Positions 8,357 through 16,520 of a stretch of DNA of 43,190 nucleotides are shown here, in pieces. Source of the stretch: Nocardia asiatica NBRC 100129 (GTDB lineage: Bacteria > Actinomycetota > Actinomycetes > Mycobacteriales > Mycobacteriaceae). Within the stretch, counting starts at the first letter, position 1. Each line of letters opens with the position of its first letter. The stretch covers positions 1 to 43,190 of the forward strand of contig NZ_BAFS01000017.1 in NCBI RefSeq assembly GCF_000308415.1, given 5' to 3'. The translations under genes were made by a program, and so were the position numbers. Under the pieces are notes generated by a model. The model did no database searches, was not told the DNA's origin, and saw nothing but the letters and a program-made list of their open reading frames with translations.

Positions 8357-9562
8357 GTGGCGGGTGTCTTCGATCGGTTGGTCGGCCAGGAGGCGGTCGA
8401 GTCCGAGCTGATTGCCGCCGCCGTCGCGGCGGGCGGGGGGCGGGTCGACGGCGCGATGACGCATTCGTGGCTGTTCACCGGGCCGCCGGGGTCGGGCAGA
8501 TCCGTCGCCGCGCTGTGCTTCGCGGCGGCGTTGCAGTGCACCGACTCGGAGACGCCCGGGTGCGGCAGGTGTCACGCCTGCACCACGACCATGGCGGGTA
8601 CGCACGGCGACGTTCGCCGGGTGGTGCCCGAGGGACTGAGCATCAGCACCAAGGAGATGCGCGAGATCGTGCAGGTGGCCTCGCGCAGGCCGAGTACGGG
8701 GCGCTGGCAGGTGGTGGTGATCGAGGATGCCGACCGGCTGACCGAGGCGGCGGGCAATGTGCTGCTCAAGGTCGTCGAGGAGCCGCCGGACCGGACGGTG
8801 TTCCTGCTCTGCGCGCCCTCGGTGGATCCGGAGGACATCTCGATCACGCTGCGCTCCCGCTGTCGGCATGTGCACCTGGTGACGCCTTCGGTGCCCGCCA
8901 TCGCACGGGTGCTCCGGGAACGCGACAAGCTCGATGAGAAGACCGCGAACTGGGCCGCTTCGATCAGCGGCGGGCATGTCGGCCGAGCCCGCAGGCTCGC
9001 CACCGACGAGGAGGCGCGAGCCCGCCGTCGGCGCGCGCTGGCGTTGGTCACGGCGTCCGGAAAACCGGGTGCGGCCTACGCCGCCGCCGACGAACTGGTC
9101 CGCGCGGCCGACGACGAGGCCAGGCAGATGAGCGCGGCCCGCGACGAACGCGAACGTGAGGAACTGGCCACCGCGCTGGGGGCGGGCGGCACCGGCAAGG
9201 GCGCCGCGAGCGCCACTCGCGGCTCCGCCGGCGTTCTCAAGGATCTGGAGCGACGGCAGAAATCGCGCGCGACCCGCACCGGCCGCGACGCGCTCGATCG
9301 CGCCCTGATCGACGTGGCAGGCGTCTACCGGGACGCGCTGGCCGTCCGTTTCGGCGCCACCCGCCTCGGCTCCGGCGTCGCGCTCACCCATCCGGACCTG
9401 TCCGACGAGATCCACGATCTGGCCGAACGGGTGCGTCCCGAAGGCCTGCTGCAGTCCATCGAGGCCGTCCTCGCCTGCCGCGAAGCCCTCGACCTGAACG
9501 TCAAACCCCGCTTCGCCCTCGCCGCCATGGCCGCCGCCCTCATCGCGGCCCGCGCGAAATGA
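8357..9562 (+). CDS. holB: DNA polymerase III subunit delta-prime
   Basis: This 401-aa subunit of the clamp-loader complex loads the sliding clamp during replication. The start region GVFDRLVGQEAV, the P-loop-like GPPGSGRSVAA, a zinc-binding cysteine cluster (C...CGRCHAC) and the DADRLTEAAGNVLLKVVEEPP segment are typical of the HolB/DnaX family. The arginine/sensor region ITLRSRCRHV follows. From the GTG at 8357 the length equals that of M. tuberculosis HolB (Rv3644c, 401 aa), with AGGG 8-9 nt upstream. A GTG three codons earlier (8348) is an alternative. A tRNA-Thr gene follows 62 bp later, as in mycobacteria. Confidence 0.94.
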   Translation: MAGVFDRLVGQEAVESELIAAAVAAGGGRVDGAMTHSWLFTGPPGSGRSVAALCFAAALQCTDSETPGCGRCHACTTTMAGTHGDVRRVVPEGLSISTKEMREIVQVASRRPSTGRWQVVVIEDADRLTEAAGNVLLKVVEEPPDRTVFLLCAPSVDPEDISITLRSRCRHVHLVTPSVPAIARVLRERDKLDEKTANWAASISGGHVGRARRLATDEEARARRRRALALVTASGKPGAAYAAADELVRAADDEARQMSAARDEREREELATALGAGGTGKGAASATRGSAGVLKDLERRQKSRATRTGRDALDRALIDVAGVYRDALAVRFGATRLGSGVALTHPDLSDEIHDLAERVRPEGLLQSIEAVLACREALDLNVKPRFALAAMAAALIAARAK

Positions 9563-9624
9563 CCGTGACCACCCGTTTTCGCGATCCGGCCGCGAGACGA
9601 TAGACTCGCTTGGCCGAAAGGCAC

Positions 9625-9700
9625 GCCGCCTTAGCTCAGTCGGTAGAGCGCTTCACTCGTAATGAAAAGGTCGGGGGTTCGATTCCCCCAGGCGGCTCCA
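9625..9700 (+). tRNA. tRNA-Thr (anticodon CGT)
   Basis: A full cloverleaf can be drawn: acceptor GCCGCCT (9625-9631) pairs with AGGCGGC (9690-9696), the D arm is GCTC...GAGC, the anticodon loop CTCGTAA has anticodon CGT, and the T arm is GGGGG-TTCGATT-CCCCC. The discriminator T is at 9697 and CCA is encoded at 9698-9700. It reads ACG (Thr) codons. A TAGACT box at 9601-9606 is a plausible -10 element. Confidence 0.97.
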
Positions 9701-9789
9701 ACGAAAGGCTAGGTCAACGGCAGTTCCGGTACCCTGGAACGGACCTGGTGTCATCACCGCCGTCATCAACGGCATCTCGAGGCGTGTCT

Positions 9790-9897
9790 TCCGACAACCG
9801 GAAGGTTCACCAAGGCCGGTGGGTCACCCGCTGGAAAGCGGCGTTGAACGCTTTCGACATCACCTTCGAAGGCCGACTCAGCGCTGGACGGAAGTAA
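9790..9897 (+). pseudogene. C-terminal remnant of a transposase (IS256-like)
   Basis: About 35 codons ending at the TAA at 9895-9897 read GRWVTRWKAALNAFDITFE and then GRLSAGRK. The W..RWK.ALNAF.I.F..R pattern resembles the C-terminus of IS256/mutator-type transposases. Nothing upstream of 9780 continues the transposase, so only the tail is left. It lies about 90 bp behind the tRNA-Thr gene. The family assignment comes from a short pattern and is moderate at best. Confidence 0.45.
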
Positions 9898-9935
9898 CCC
9901 AATCAAACCGAGTTACACCGATGACTGGACAGACC

Positions 9936-9965
9936 TGGCCCGAAGGCGGTGTCGCCTCCGGGCCA
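9936..9965 (-). terminator. Hairpin downstream of the eccB-like gene
   Basis: TGGCCCG (9936-9942) pairs with CGGGCCA (9959-9965). After one A/C mismatch, AGGCG (9944-9948) pairs with CGCCT (9953-9957) around a GTGT loop. It lies about 20 bp after the stop of the minus-strand gene and would end its transcript. Confidence 0.65.
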
Positions 9966-9986
9966 CGCTGCGTCGCCGGTCGCTGT

Positions 9987-11474
9987 TCAGTTCTGGGTGG
10001 ATTGGACCGGTGACTTCGCCGGATGTGCGTCAGGGGAAACCCCGTCGTGAGCGACCATGGCATCGGTGCGGGCCAGGCGCGGGCCAGAGGCGAGTAGACC
10101 CACCATCGCCCAGGGCGCGAGTTCGGGTTTGGCTTTCTCGGCGTCCATGCCGAGTGCTTTTTGCGCGTCGGCACCTGTGATCCCGTAGCGCACCCCGGTG
10201 TCAGCGACGAAGAACATGCTGTCGCGACGTTGGCTGTCGGGCTCGATGCCGGTGGTCTGCACGAAGAATCCCGATCCCGGGGTGGAATAGAACTGGGCGA
10301 CCTTGTCACTGCCGGACGAATCGGCCTGGGCCAGGCGCACCGGTCGGGCGGTACCGGGGATCGGCAGTGCCTTGCCGGTGATCAATGTCAGCTCAGCGTG
10401 TTTGCTGCCATCGGAGACGTTCGCGCCGGACAGCGGTTGCCATGACAGACACTGCACCGGTGAATCCTTGGTGTCAACGATGGTCGGGGCTGTATCAGGA
10501 AAGTCAGCCACCGGGAGCACGTTCACCATATCCACGCGGGTGCGTTCGAACGGCTGAATCTCACTGTTTCCGGCGGTTATCGGGTTGGAGTTGCGAACGA
10601 TGGCGGCGGTCAGCGGTGAGATCGCCTGTAACCCCTCGCGGAGCACTACGAAGTGTTGATTGTCGGTCGACAGCTTCACAACATCGCCGTTGTGGTACCT
10701 GCTCAGAACGGCAGACAACGGGACCCCGCCCGGGTCGGTGATCTTCGGCGCCACGATGGCCGGCACTTCAGGAATCGCGTTGAGCAGGCCTTCGCTGATC
10801 GGGCGCGGGGTCATGCCGCGGATGCCTAATGCGTCGGTCACCGAGCGGTCGGCCATATCCACCCGGGCACGGCGGTTGTCGTAGATCAGATACGCCGAGT
10901 CTCGCCCTTGCACCAGCAGCGCCCGGCCGTGGACGAGGGCGCCGGCCTTGTCTCCGAGGTCGGGACTGCCAGCGATCACGGTGCTGGTCACAGTGTTCGA
11001 GCCGTCGTTGCGCAGCTCGTCGCACACCGTCCACGCGCGGCCCTTGCCGTCGGTGGCGAAATTCAGCGACGAGGGGGCGCCTGGAATACCGATCAGAAGC
11101 CCGCGCGGCTTCTTCGCCAGTTCCGACTCTTTGATGATCACCGGTTTGGCCGGATCACCGACCGCCAACCGTGCCGACGCGAGATTCAGTGCCGGGTGCA
11201 CCACGCCCTCGATCACCGCATACACCTGACCGGACTCTTTGCCGATGAGGATCTTGTTGTCGTCGATCTTGTCCTGCGGTCGTATCAGCGCCAGCACACC
11301 ACAGCCCGCGAGCACGACACAGCCGAGGATCAGGCCGGCCGCGTAGGCACGCGACTGCGAACGCATCGGATCATGCAACATACGCACATCCCGGCGCACC
11401 AAGGCATGCTCCATACGCCGGACCAGGAAGCGGTAACCGCTGACCTGCCAACGCGTAGTGGGTTTTGAAGGCAT
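9987..11474 (-). CDS. eccB: Type VII secretion protein EccB (orphan copy)
   Basis: This 495-aa membrane protein has the EccB layout. A cytoplasmic N-terminus (TRWQVSGYRFLVRRMEHALVRR and MLHDPMRSQ) is followed by one transmembrane helix (about residues 46-66) and then a large periplasmic part beginning RPQDKIDDNKILIGKESGQVY. The two cysteines expected to form the conserved disulfide are seen in CDEL and VQCLSW. EccB is part of the ESX core complex in the cell envelope. A strong RBS (AGGGGGAG, 6 nt before the ATG) supports the start. No other esx, eccA, C, D, E or mycP gene is nearby, so this is an isolated copy in an accessory segment. Whether it joins a remote ESX system is unknown. Confidence 0.9.
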   Translation of the reverse strand: MPSKPTTRWQVSGYRFLVRRMEHALVRRDVRMLHDPMRSQSRAYAAGLILGCVVLAGCGVLALIRPQDKIDDNKILIGKESGQVYAVIEGVVHPALNLASARLAVGDPAKPVIIKESELAKKPRGLLIGIPGAPSSLNFATDGKGRAWTVCDELRNDGSNTVTSTVIAGSPDLGDKAGALVHGRALLVQGRDSAYLIYDNRRARVDMADRSVTDALGIRGMTPRPISEGLLNAIPEVPAIVAPKITDPGGVPLSAVLSRYHNGDVVKLSTDNQHFVVLREGLQAISPLTAAIVRNSNPITAGNSEIQPFERTRVDMVNVLPVADFPDTAPTIVDTKDSPVQCLSWQPLSGANVSDGSKHAELTLITGKALPIPGTARPVRLAQADSSGSDKVAQFYSTPGSGFFVQTTGIEPDSQRRDSMFFVADTGVRYGITGADAQKALGMDAEKAKPELAPWAMVGLLASGPRLARTDAMVAHDGVSPDAHPAKSPVQSTQN

Positions 11475-12027
11475 ACGTGCTCCCCCTACCAGTGCTCACA
11501 ACTTGCCGACATACCCTAGCCCCGCGTCACCTTCCCAGCACTAATTTAGCGGCCAACCACAGGTGGGTCCCCAGCCGATCCACGCAGGTACTGGTGTCGC
11601 GGTCGCCTATCTGTCGGAACGATCGAAACGCCGCGGTGTCGACCCAAACGACACGGCGCCGGCAGGGTCCGCACGAACTACAGCGAACGAACGACACACC
11701 ATCAGCAGTCAGAAGAATGCCTTGTCATGTCGCCAGACGCGGTAACTGCGGAATCCAGTGAGCGGTCGGACCGAGGATCAGACCGTTGACGGAGTGGTCC
11801 TTGATGCTGGCGCGTCGTTGCCGCGGCCGACCGGGCGTCGCTGCTGGCATCGTGCCGGTCGGGTAGCAGGCGCCCGTTCGAGAACACTTGACTGCGGGAA
11901 GCAGATCTTCAGCTGAGGCAGTGAATTTGTTCTGAATAACGAACCGATCCGCGCATGACGAGGCCGAGCGGTTCATGACCGCCCGGCCGTGTCGACCACC
12001 TCGATCCGATTCCTCGGGAGACCATCA
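11475..12027. other. Gene-free stretch upstream of eccB
   Basis: About 550 bp with no frame that looks like a protein on either strand. It should contain the eccB promoter (near 11480-11600). The base composition is somewhat lower in GC and patchy, consistent with decayed sequence in an accessory segment, but I cannot identify a source element. Confidence 0.4.
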
Positions 12028-12543
12028 TCAGAATGGCAAGAACAGGCCGATGGTCGCACCGATGGCAGCGCCGACCGCGCAACCGATGACGGCGCCGACG
12101 AGGAAGAACCAGATACCGATCAGAACGCCGATCGCGCACCCGATCGCCGCGCCCACGAAGACGCCGACGAGCAGAGCGTCATGCAGCAAGCCCTCCACCT
12201 CGGGTGGGGTGTTGACCGCGGCGGGGTTCGGTACGCCGGCCGCCGGTGTCAGCGTCAGCGACTTACCCGACGGATCGAGTGCTGGTGTCAGGGCGAAGTT
12301 CTGGCCGGTCTCCATACGCAGTGTCGTCGGGATCGCACCGATGATCGCGCCGTCGTCAGCGAGCACGTTGACCGCAGCCGGTGTCACTTCGAACCGTCCC
12401 GAAGCCAGATCCACCGTAGCGGTGCGATGATCCGGCGCCAAGGATGTCGTGTAGGAGATAGGCCCATCCACCCCGTTCATCGTGAGGCCTGCCAGGGTGC
12501 CCTCACCGTGTGCTGTGGCCGTTGCTATGCCCGTTGCCGACGG
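12028..12543 (-). pseudogene. Secreted glycine-zipper protein gene that lost its signal-peptide start
   Basis: The frame from the ATG at 12480 gives 150 aa. It has an N-terminal domain (SYTTSLAPDHRTATVDLASG and GRFEVTP) and a C-terminal hydrophobic glycine-zipper region of two helices (GAAIGCAIGVLIGIW, GAVIGCAVGAAIGATIG). Upstream in the same frame the codons still read like the end of a signal peptide (ATGIATATAHGEGTLAGLT). They then meet a TGA at 12544-12546, which is the stop of the neighbouring methyltransferase gene, so no initiator for the signal peptide remains. Related Nocardia proteins are exported, and this copy, if translated from 12480, would lack a leader. The gene therefore looks 5-prime truncated at a recombination junction near 12544. 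The function is unknown. Confidence 0.65.
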
Positions 12544-13569
12544 TCAATCCATGGCCGGGCGGGATGGCGGCCAGGCGTCACCCCACTCCACGTTCCTCGC
12601 ACCGCGGTACGCGTCGCCCTGTCGCTTCGAGACTCGGGTCTGCAGTACGCCGTCGTCCGGCGTGCAGAGCTGCATGGTGACCAGGCCCTTGCGTTTGAGT
12701 GGATGCCGCAGCATTCGACCCTGCGCGGGCCGGTACGGGGTTCGAGAGGCGATGACATAAGAAAACTTCTCGTCCTCATGGCCGCGTTCGCCGCCCTTCA
12801 GCCGCCTATGGAGGGAAGTCCGGTTGATCCGCGTGCTGAAATGGCACCAGTCCGTGCCCGGGGCGAGCGGGCATGCGCGCTGGTGCGGGCAGGGCGCCAC
12901 GACCGTCATATCGGAAGCGATCAGCACGTCGCGGGCGGCGAGGATTCTTCGGTGGCCGTCTGGGGTTCCCGGTTCGATGACGGCCACTACTTCCGCGCCG
13001 CCAGCAGCTCGGGCAACCAAAGCGGCTTGCTCTGCGTCGGACAGCTCGCTCAGCACATAGGAAATCGTGACCAGGTCGGCTGCGCGGAGTACCTCCTGGT
13101 CGGCGAACGAGGCTCGCCGCCACACGGCAGAACGTGTCGCCGCGGCGGTGGCGCCCTGCGCAAGCCTGCGGCCGAGCTGCAGCGCCTCGTCCACCTGATC
13201 GAGAACCGTCGCGTCGGTCAGGGAAGGGAACAGTTCCGCCGCGGCCCATAGCGCCGCGCCGGTACCTCCGCCGACGTCGAGAAAGGTCCGCGGCAGGAAG
13301 TCGGGGGCCTGCTCGGCGAACCGATCGAGGGCCCTGCGCACGGCGGCCCAGGTTGCGGGCATGCGGTAGGCGGCGTACGCGGTGACATCGGCGGTCGATA
13401 CGAGGATCGGCGTCGACGCCGGATGCGGGTCCCGATAGCGAGAGATCAGCCGGTCGACCGAAGCGGCGAGTTGCCGCTCGGGAACGCCCACACACGCCCG
13501 GTCCAGGGCTTCGATGAGTTCGACGGGCAACTCCACCCGAAAGCTCCTCCGTGTCGACTGGGTCGTCAT
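12544..13569 (-). CDS. Rsm22-family rRNA methyltransferase-like protein
   Basis: This 341-aa protein has a Rossmann SAM-binding motif (FLDVGGGTGAALWAA), a VLSELSDAE segment, and the Rsm22 hallmark PCPHQRACPL...DWCHF. The Cys/His ligands of that hallmark may bind an iron-sulfur cluster or metal. Rsm22 proteins are linked to modification of the small ribosomal subunit, and the exact target in bacteria is not established. The start is taken at the ATG at 13569 (MTTQS); an ATG eight codons upstream is possible. The gene lies exactly between two damaged genes, a truncated secreted protein on its 3-prime side and a UDP-glucose dehydrogenase tail on its 5-prime side, suggesting it arrived as a block. 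Confidence 0.85.
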   Translation of the reverse strand: MTTQSTRRSFRVELPVELIEALDRACVGVPERQLAASVDRLISRYRDPHPASTPILVSTADVTAYAAYRMPATWAAVRRALDRFAEQAPDFLPRTFLDVGGGTGAALWAAAELFPSLTDATVLDQVDEALQLGRRLAQGATAAATRSAVWRRASFADQEVLRAADLVTISYVLSELSDAEQAALVARAAGGAEVVAVIEPGTPDGHRRILAARDVLIASDMTVVAPCPHQRACPLAPGTDWCHFSTRINRTSLHRRLKGGERGHEDEKFSYVIASRTPYRPAQGRMLRHPLKRKGLVTMQLCTPDDGVLQTRVSKRQGDAYRGARNVEWGDAWPPSRPAMD

Positions 13570-13575
13570 TCTGAC

Positions 13576-13814
13576 ATGTCGGCCCACGCCCACTGGTCAG
13601 CGGTGACCGACGACCCGCACCGGGTGGCGGACAATGCCTCGGCGGTGCTGCTGCTGACCGACTGGCCGCAATACCGATCGCTGGATTGGCGGGGATCGCC
13701 GCGGCGATGCGGCATCCGATCGACACCCGTAATCTCCTCAATTGTGCGATGGCCGCGGCAGCAGGGCTGCAATGGACCGGCACCGGACGGGCAGCCCTCG
13801 AGCTGACGGTGTAG
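13576..13814 (+). pseudogene. C-terminal remnant of UDP-glucose 6-dehydrogenase
   Basis: About 80 codons match the last domain of UDP-glucose/UDP-mannac dehydrogenases. The first part reads DPHRVADNASAVLLLTDWP and then QYRSLDW. After a one-base shift at the G run near 13690-13694, the second frame reads GIAAAMRHPIDTRNLL and ends WTGTGRA...LTV with a TAG at 13812. Restoring one G would make it continuous. The catalytic and NAD-binding domains are absent because the sequence abuts the start of the divergent methyltransferase gene. It is therefore a dead remnant, formerly used for UDP-glucuronate synthesis. Confidence 0.7.
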
Positions 13815-13838
13815 CTAATCGTGAAGGCGGTTCGCCGC

Positions 13839-14259
13839 TCAGGAGGCCCAGGGGCCGATGCCGCCGACCTTCTCGATTCGGATGCGGGTGAGATAGCCGG
13901 GGGTGCGTCCGCCGGGGGAACTGGGCGTTCGGGCTGGCCAAAGTCTTGGCGAGCTCACGGAGCAGTTCGGGTGCGCCGCCCTCCACGACGCGGGCGGTGC
14001 CGGTGATCGACAGGTATGGGCGCATCACCTCGCCGCGTTCCTGGGACAGAATTGTCACCGCCACGCGCGGGTCGCGGCGGACATTGCGGATCTTCTGGTA
14101 GACGCCCAGGTGGGCGGTGACGAGTTCGTCGCCCTCCGGCGTCGATCGCAAAGCCACCCAGACGACCGATACCTGTGGGCTGCCGTCCGGGTTGATGGTC
14201 ACCAAGGTCGCGTCAGCGCCGGAACCGATGAGTGCGCGTGCGGCGTCGTCGAGTCTCAT
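13839..14259 (-). pseudogene. PPOX-class F420-dependent oxidoreductase with a C-terminal frameshift
   Basis: The N-terminal ~115 residues are a flavin/F420-binding split barrel of the Rv1155 type: ATLVTINPDGSPQVSVVWV, the KIRNVRRDPRVAV block, and YLSITGTARVVEGG. The frame then runs into basic/Pro-rich sequence and ends only at 13738. Removing one C from the run of five (GGGGG at 13914-13918 on the plus strand) restores the usual ending, PGYLTRIRIEKVGGIGPW-AS, with a TGA at 13839-13841. The repaired protein has 139 aa, a normal length. The conserved C-terminus contacts the deazaflavin, so the frame as written may be inactive. A sequencing error is a real alternative. Confidence 0.75.
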
Positions 14260-14390
14260 GTGCTTTTCGACTATCTGATCGGCGCTTTCATTCCCGCGCG
14301 GGCGCCACAGTCCTGCTGGGGTACCGCGGGCTGCCGGCGAAGATCGCGAGGCAGCCGCGGGCTAACAGCCGTGGTCAGTGTTCGCACCGG

Positions 14391-14846
14391 TTACGTGACG
14401 ACGAAGACTCCCTTCCCGGGAACATGCGGGAAGTTGGTCGCGATGAGGACTTCCACCCGGCCGAGGCCAGAGGGTATGCGGACAGGCACCCAGACATCCG
14501 CGACGTTCTCCTCGGCCGGTGTGGCGTCATCGAGCCAGATCGAGGGGAGGGTGCCCAGCTCGCCGGTGTCGGAGTTCCGCCACGACACGGTGACCTCCGC
14601 GCCGCAGGAGCCGCCCGGCCGGTCGGGGCTGAAGACGAACTCCGGCCGCAGCCAGAGCGTCGCGTTGTCGGCGTAGTTGCGGTCGGGGTCGTATCGGGCG
14701 GCGATCATGCCGATACCCGCGCCCTCGCCGCCGCACAGGGTTCGCGCCGGGGGGACGCCGAGGGGCAGCGCGGATGCGGACGGGGTGGACACGGCAAGTG
14801 CGCCTATGGCCAGAGCCAGGACCGCCACACCACGACAGACATTCAC
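14391..14846 (-). CDS. Small secreted protein of unknown function
   Basis: The 151-aa product starts at the GTG at 14846 with a good RBS (GAAGGGAGC, 6-7 nt upstream). It has a clear signal peptide (VNVCRGVAVLALAIGALAV, then STPSASA), probably cleaved after ASA near residue 26. The mature part has two cysteines (TLCGGEG and GGSCGAEV) and segments such as WLRPEFVFSPD and VSWRNSDTGELG that suggest a beta-rich extracellular domain. I do not recognise the family. It looks like one of the many exported Nocardia/Mycobacterium proteins without an assigned role. Its promoter must lie in 14847-15000. Confidence 0.75.
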   Translation of the reverse strand: MNVCRGVAVLALAIGALAVSTPSASALPLGVPPARTLCGGEGAGIGMIAARYDPDRNYADNATLWLRPEFVFSPDRPGGSCGAEVTVSWRNSDTGELGTLPSIWLDDATPAEENVADVWVPVRIPSGLGRVEVLIATNFPHVPGKGVFVVT

Positions 14847-15170
14847 CGCTGCTCCCTTCGCCGGAACCAGAACTTGTCTGTCTGAAGTGTCGACTCTAGT
14901 TCGCTGTGTGTTAACGGTTCTGGTGGAAATGAGGAGCTGAGCGGCGGAAACCACAGCTGTTACCGCTGGATAAGCGAGGAGGGCGGTACTGATCGCTGGA
15001 TAGATGTCCGGTCGAGTATCTGACGGGCAAACAGGACGGCCCGGATGGGACGGTCCTGCGACACGACCGAGAGCAGGGCCGGGAAAGCGCGAATCCACGC
15101 GGCGCGCGGCCCCGCGGTCGCAGCCGCTACACGTCAGCCGCCGTGCCCGGCGTTGCCGCGGAGACAGTTG
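14847..15170. other. Intergenic region between secreted protein and hydrolase terminator
   Basis: About 320 bp that should hold the promoter of the minus-strand secreted-protein gene. A repeated GATCGCTGGATAGAT / CCGCTGGATAAGC motif (14960-15005) is visible. I see no gene. Confidence 0.35.
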
Positions 15171-15204
15171 CTCCTGGACCGGGCGCCGTTGACCGGCCCA
15201 GGAG
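15171..15204 (-). terminator. Hairpin terminator of the alpha/beta hydrolase gene
   Basis: CTCCTGGACCGG (15171-15182) pairs with CCGGCCCAGGAG (15193-15204) along 12 positions, with one wobble, around a 10-nt loop. It lies 14 bp after the stop of the minus-strand hydrolase. Confidence 0.75.
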
Positions 15205-15218
15205 AACGTCCTCCGGGG

Positions 15219-16271
15219 TCAACCGGCGACTGCGGAGCGCAGATGGGCGCGCTCGGCGGTAGCGGCCAATTCCGCGTTGAAGCGGTCGGCGGCTTCGATA
15301 TTGCCCAGGTGGCCGGTGGGCCACACATGGTAGGCGGCCAAGTGGCCGGTCTCGGCGAGGGCGTCGGCGATGCGGCGCGACATACGTTCGGGCAGCAAGC
15401 GGTCGTGTGCGCCCGCGATCACCGTGGTGGGCACGGTGAGGGCCGCGGCGGCTTCGGCGAGATCCATGTCGGCGAGCGCTGCGGCGTGCCTGCCGCGGGT
15501 GAGCGGCCGGCACGAGCGCACGATGCCGAGGGCGAACTCCACCTGGTCGTCGGTCGCGTGTGGCGTCATCACGCGCGCCTTGAGCAGTGCGCTGACCGGC
15601 CAGCCGCCCGGCAGCGGGACCGGGGCGGTGAGCAGTGTCTCCGCGATGATCATCGGCATGCGCACGGTGGCGCCGAGCACGGTGATGGGCCGGTCCGCCA
15701 GCGTCAGCGGCTTGTTCAGCAGCGGAAGCAGATCGGTGTCGTAGCGGATATTGCCCGAGGAACTGTTCAACAGCACGGCGGCGGCGGCTTGCTTGCGGAC
15801 CTGCTCCGGATAACGAGCGGCCCACGCCTGCACGGTGATGCCGCCCATGCTGTGGCCGACCAGGACGGCGCGCTGCCCGGGGCGCAGCGTCGCGTTCAGG
15901 ACCGCAGACAGATCGTCGGCCAGCGATTCCTTGCTGGGCAGCGACTTGCCGCATTCGCTGGCGCCGTGGCCGCGCTGGTCGTAACAGACCACGCGGTACC
16001 GGTCGGCGAACGCGTTGATCTGCGGGTTCCAGTACTCGATGCTGCAGCTCCAGCCGTGGATCAGCACGATGACGTCGCCCTTGGCAGGACCGTACGCGTG
16101 TACTCGAAGGCGGGCGCCGTCTGCGGTGGTGACGGGGATGACCGCGTGACGGGCGGTGGGGGCGTTCAATGACGCGGTGCGGAACGTACGGGACCGCAGT
16201 CCGGCACGGTATTCGGCGGTCAGCGCGCCATTGCGCGCGTCGGCCAGCGTCCTCATCGACTTCACCAGCAT
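15219..16271 (-). CDS. Alpha/beta-fold hydrolase
   Basis: This 350-aa hydrolase has an oxyanion-hole motif in VLIHGWSCSIEYW, the nucleophile elbow GHSMGG, a late acidic residue in IAGAHDRLLP and the catalytic His in PTGHLGN. The substrate is not evident; the fold includes esterases, haloperoxidases and epoxide hydrolases. The ATG at 16271 (MLVKSM) has AAAGGAG 6 nt upstream, which rules against the in-frame ATG at 16310. A hairpin terminator follows. The gene is divergent from a DUF2752 protein, with about 250 bp between them for the promoters. Confidence 0.88.
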   Translation of the reverse strand: MLVKSMRTLADARNGALTAEYRAGLRSRTFRTASLNAPTARHAVIPVTTADGARLRVHAYGPAKGDVIVLIHGWSCSIEYWNPQINAFADRYRVVCYDQRGHGASECGKSLPSKESLADDLSAVLNATLRPGQRAVLVGHSMGGITVQAWAARYPEQVRKQAAAAVLLNSSSGNIRYDTDLLPLLNKPLTLADRPITVLGATVRMPMIIAETLLTAPVPLPGGWPVSALLKARVMTPHATDDQVEFALGIVRSCRPLTRGRHAAALADMDLAEAAAALTVPTTVIAGAHDRLLPERMSRRIADALAETGHLAAYHVWPTGHLGNIEAADRFNAELAATAERAHLRSAVAG

Positions 16272-16520
16272 CGAGCACTCCTTTGTGTCCACCGTCACCG
16301 TACAGTGCAAGCAGGGTGCTTGCTAGTGCTAGCGCCGTAGGACGGTATTCCTGGTCTATATCGGGGAGTACCCCCGGAATCGCTACGGCAAAAGATCATT
16401 TCCGGCACGAAACTCGGACGCGATGAATCGGGCTTGTCGGAGTTCGATGCCGGGATCGCAGCCGGCGTAGCGCCGCGCTGCGGTGGCAGTCGCGACCGCC
16501 GCACGGTTACCGTTGACCTC

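Noticed and set aside
11563..11976. Short frames on both strands between eccB and the truncated secreted gene
   Set aside because: No recognised domain, no RBS and unusual composition on either strand.
9701..12543. Prophage or integrative element at tRNA-Thr
   Set aside because: No integrase, phage structural genes or duplicated tRNA end are visible; only scattered remnants.
12544..13569. Rsm22-like gene as possibly truncated itself
   Set aside because: SAM motif, Cys/His cluster and a normal length are all present; only its neighbours are cut.
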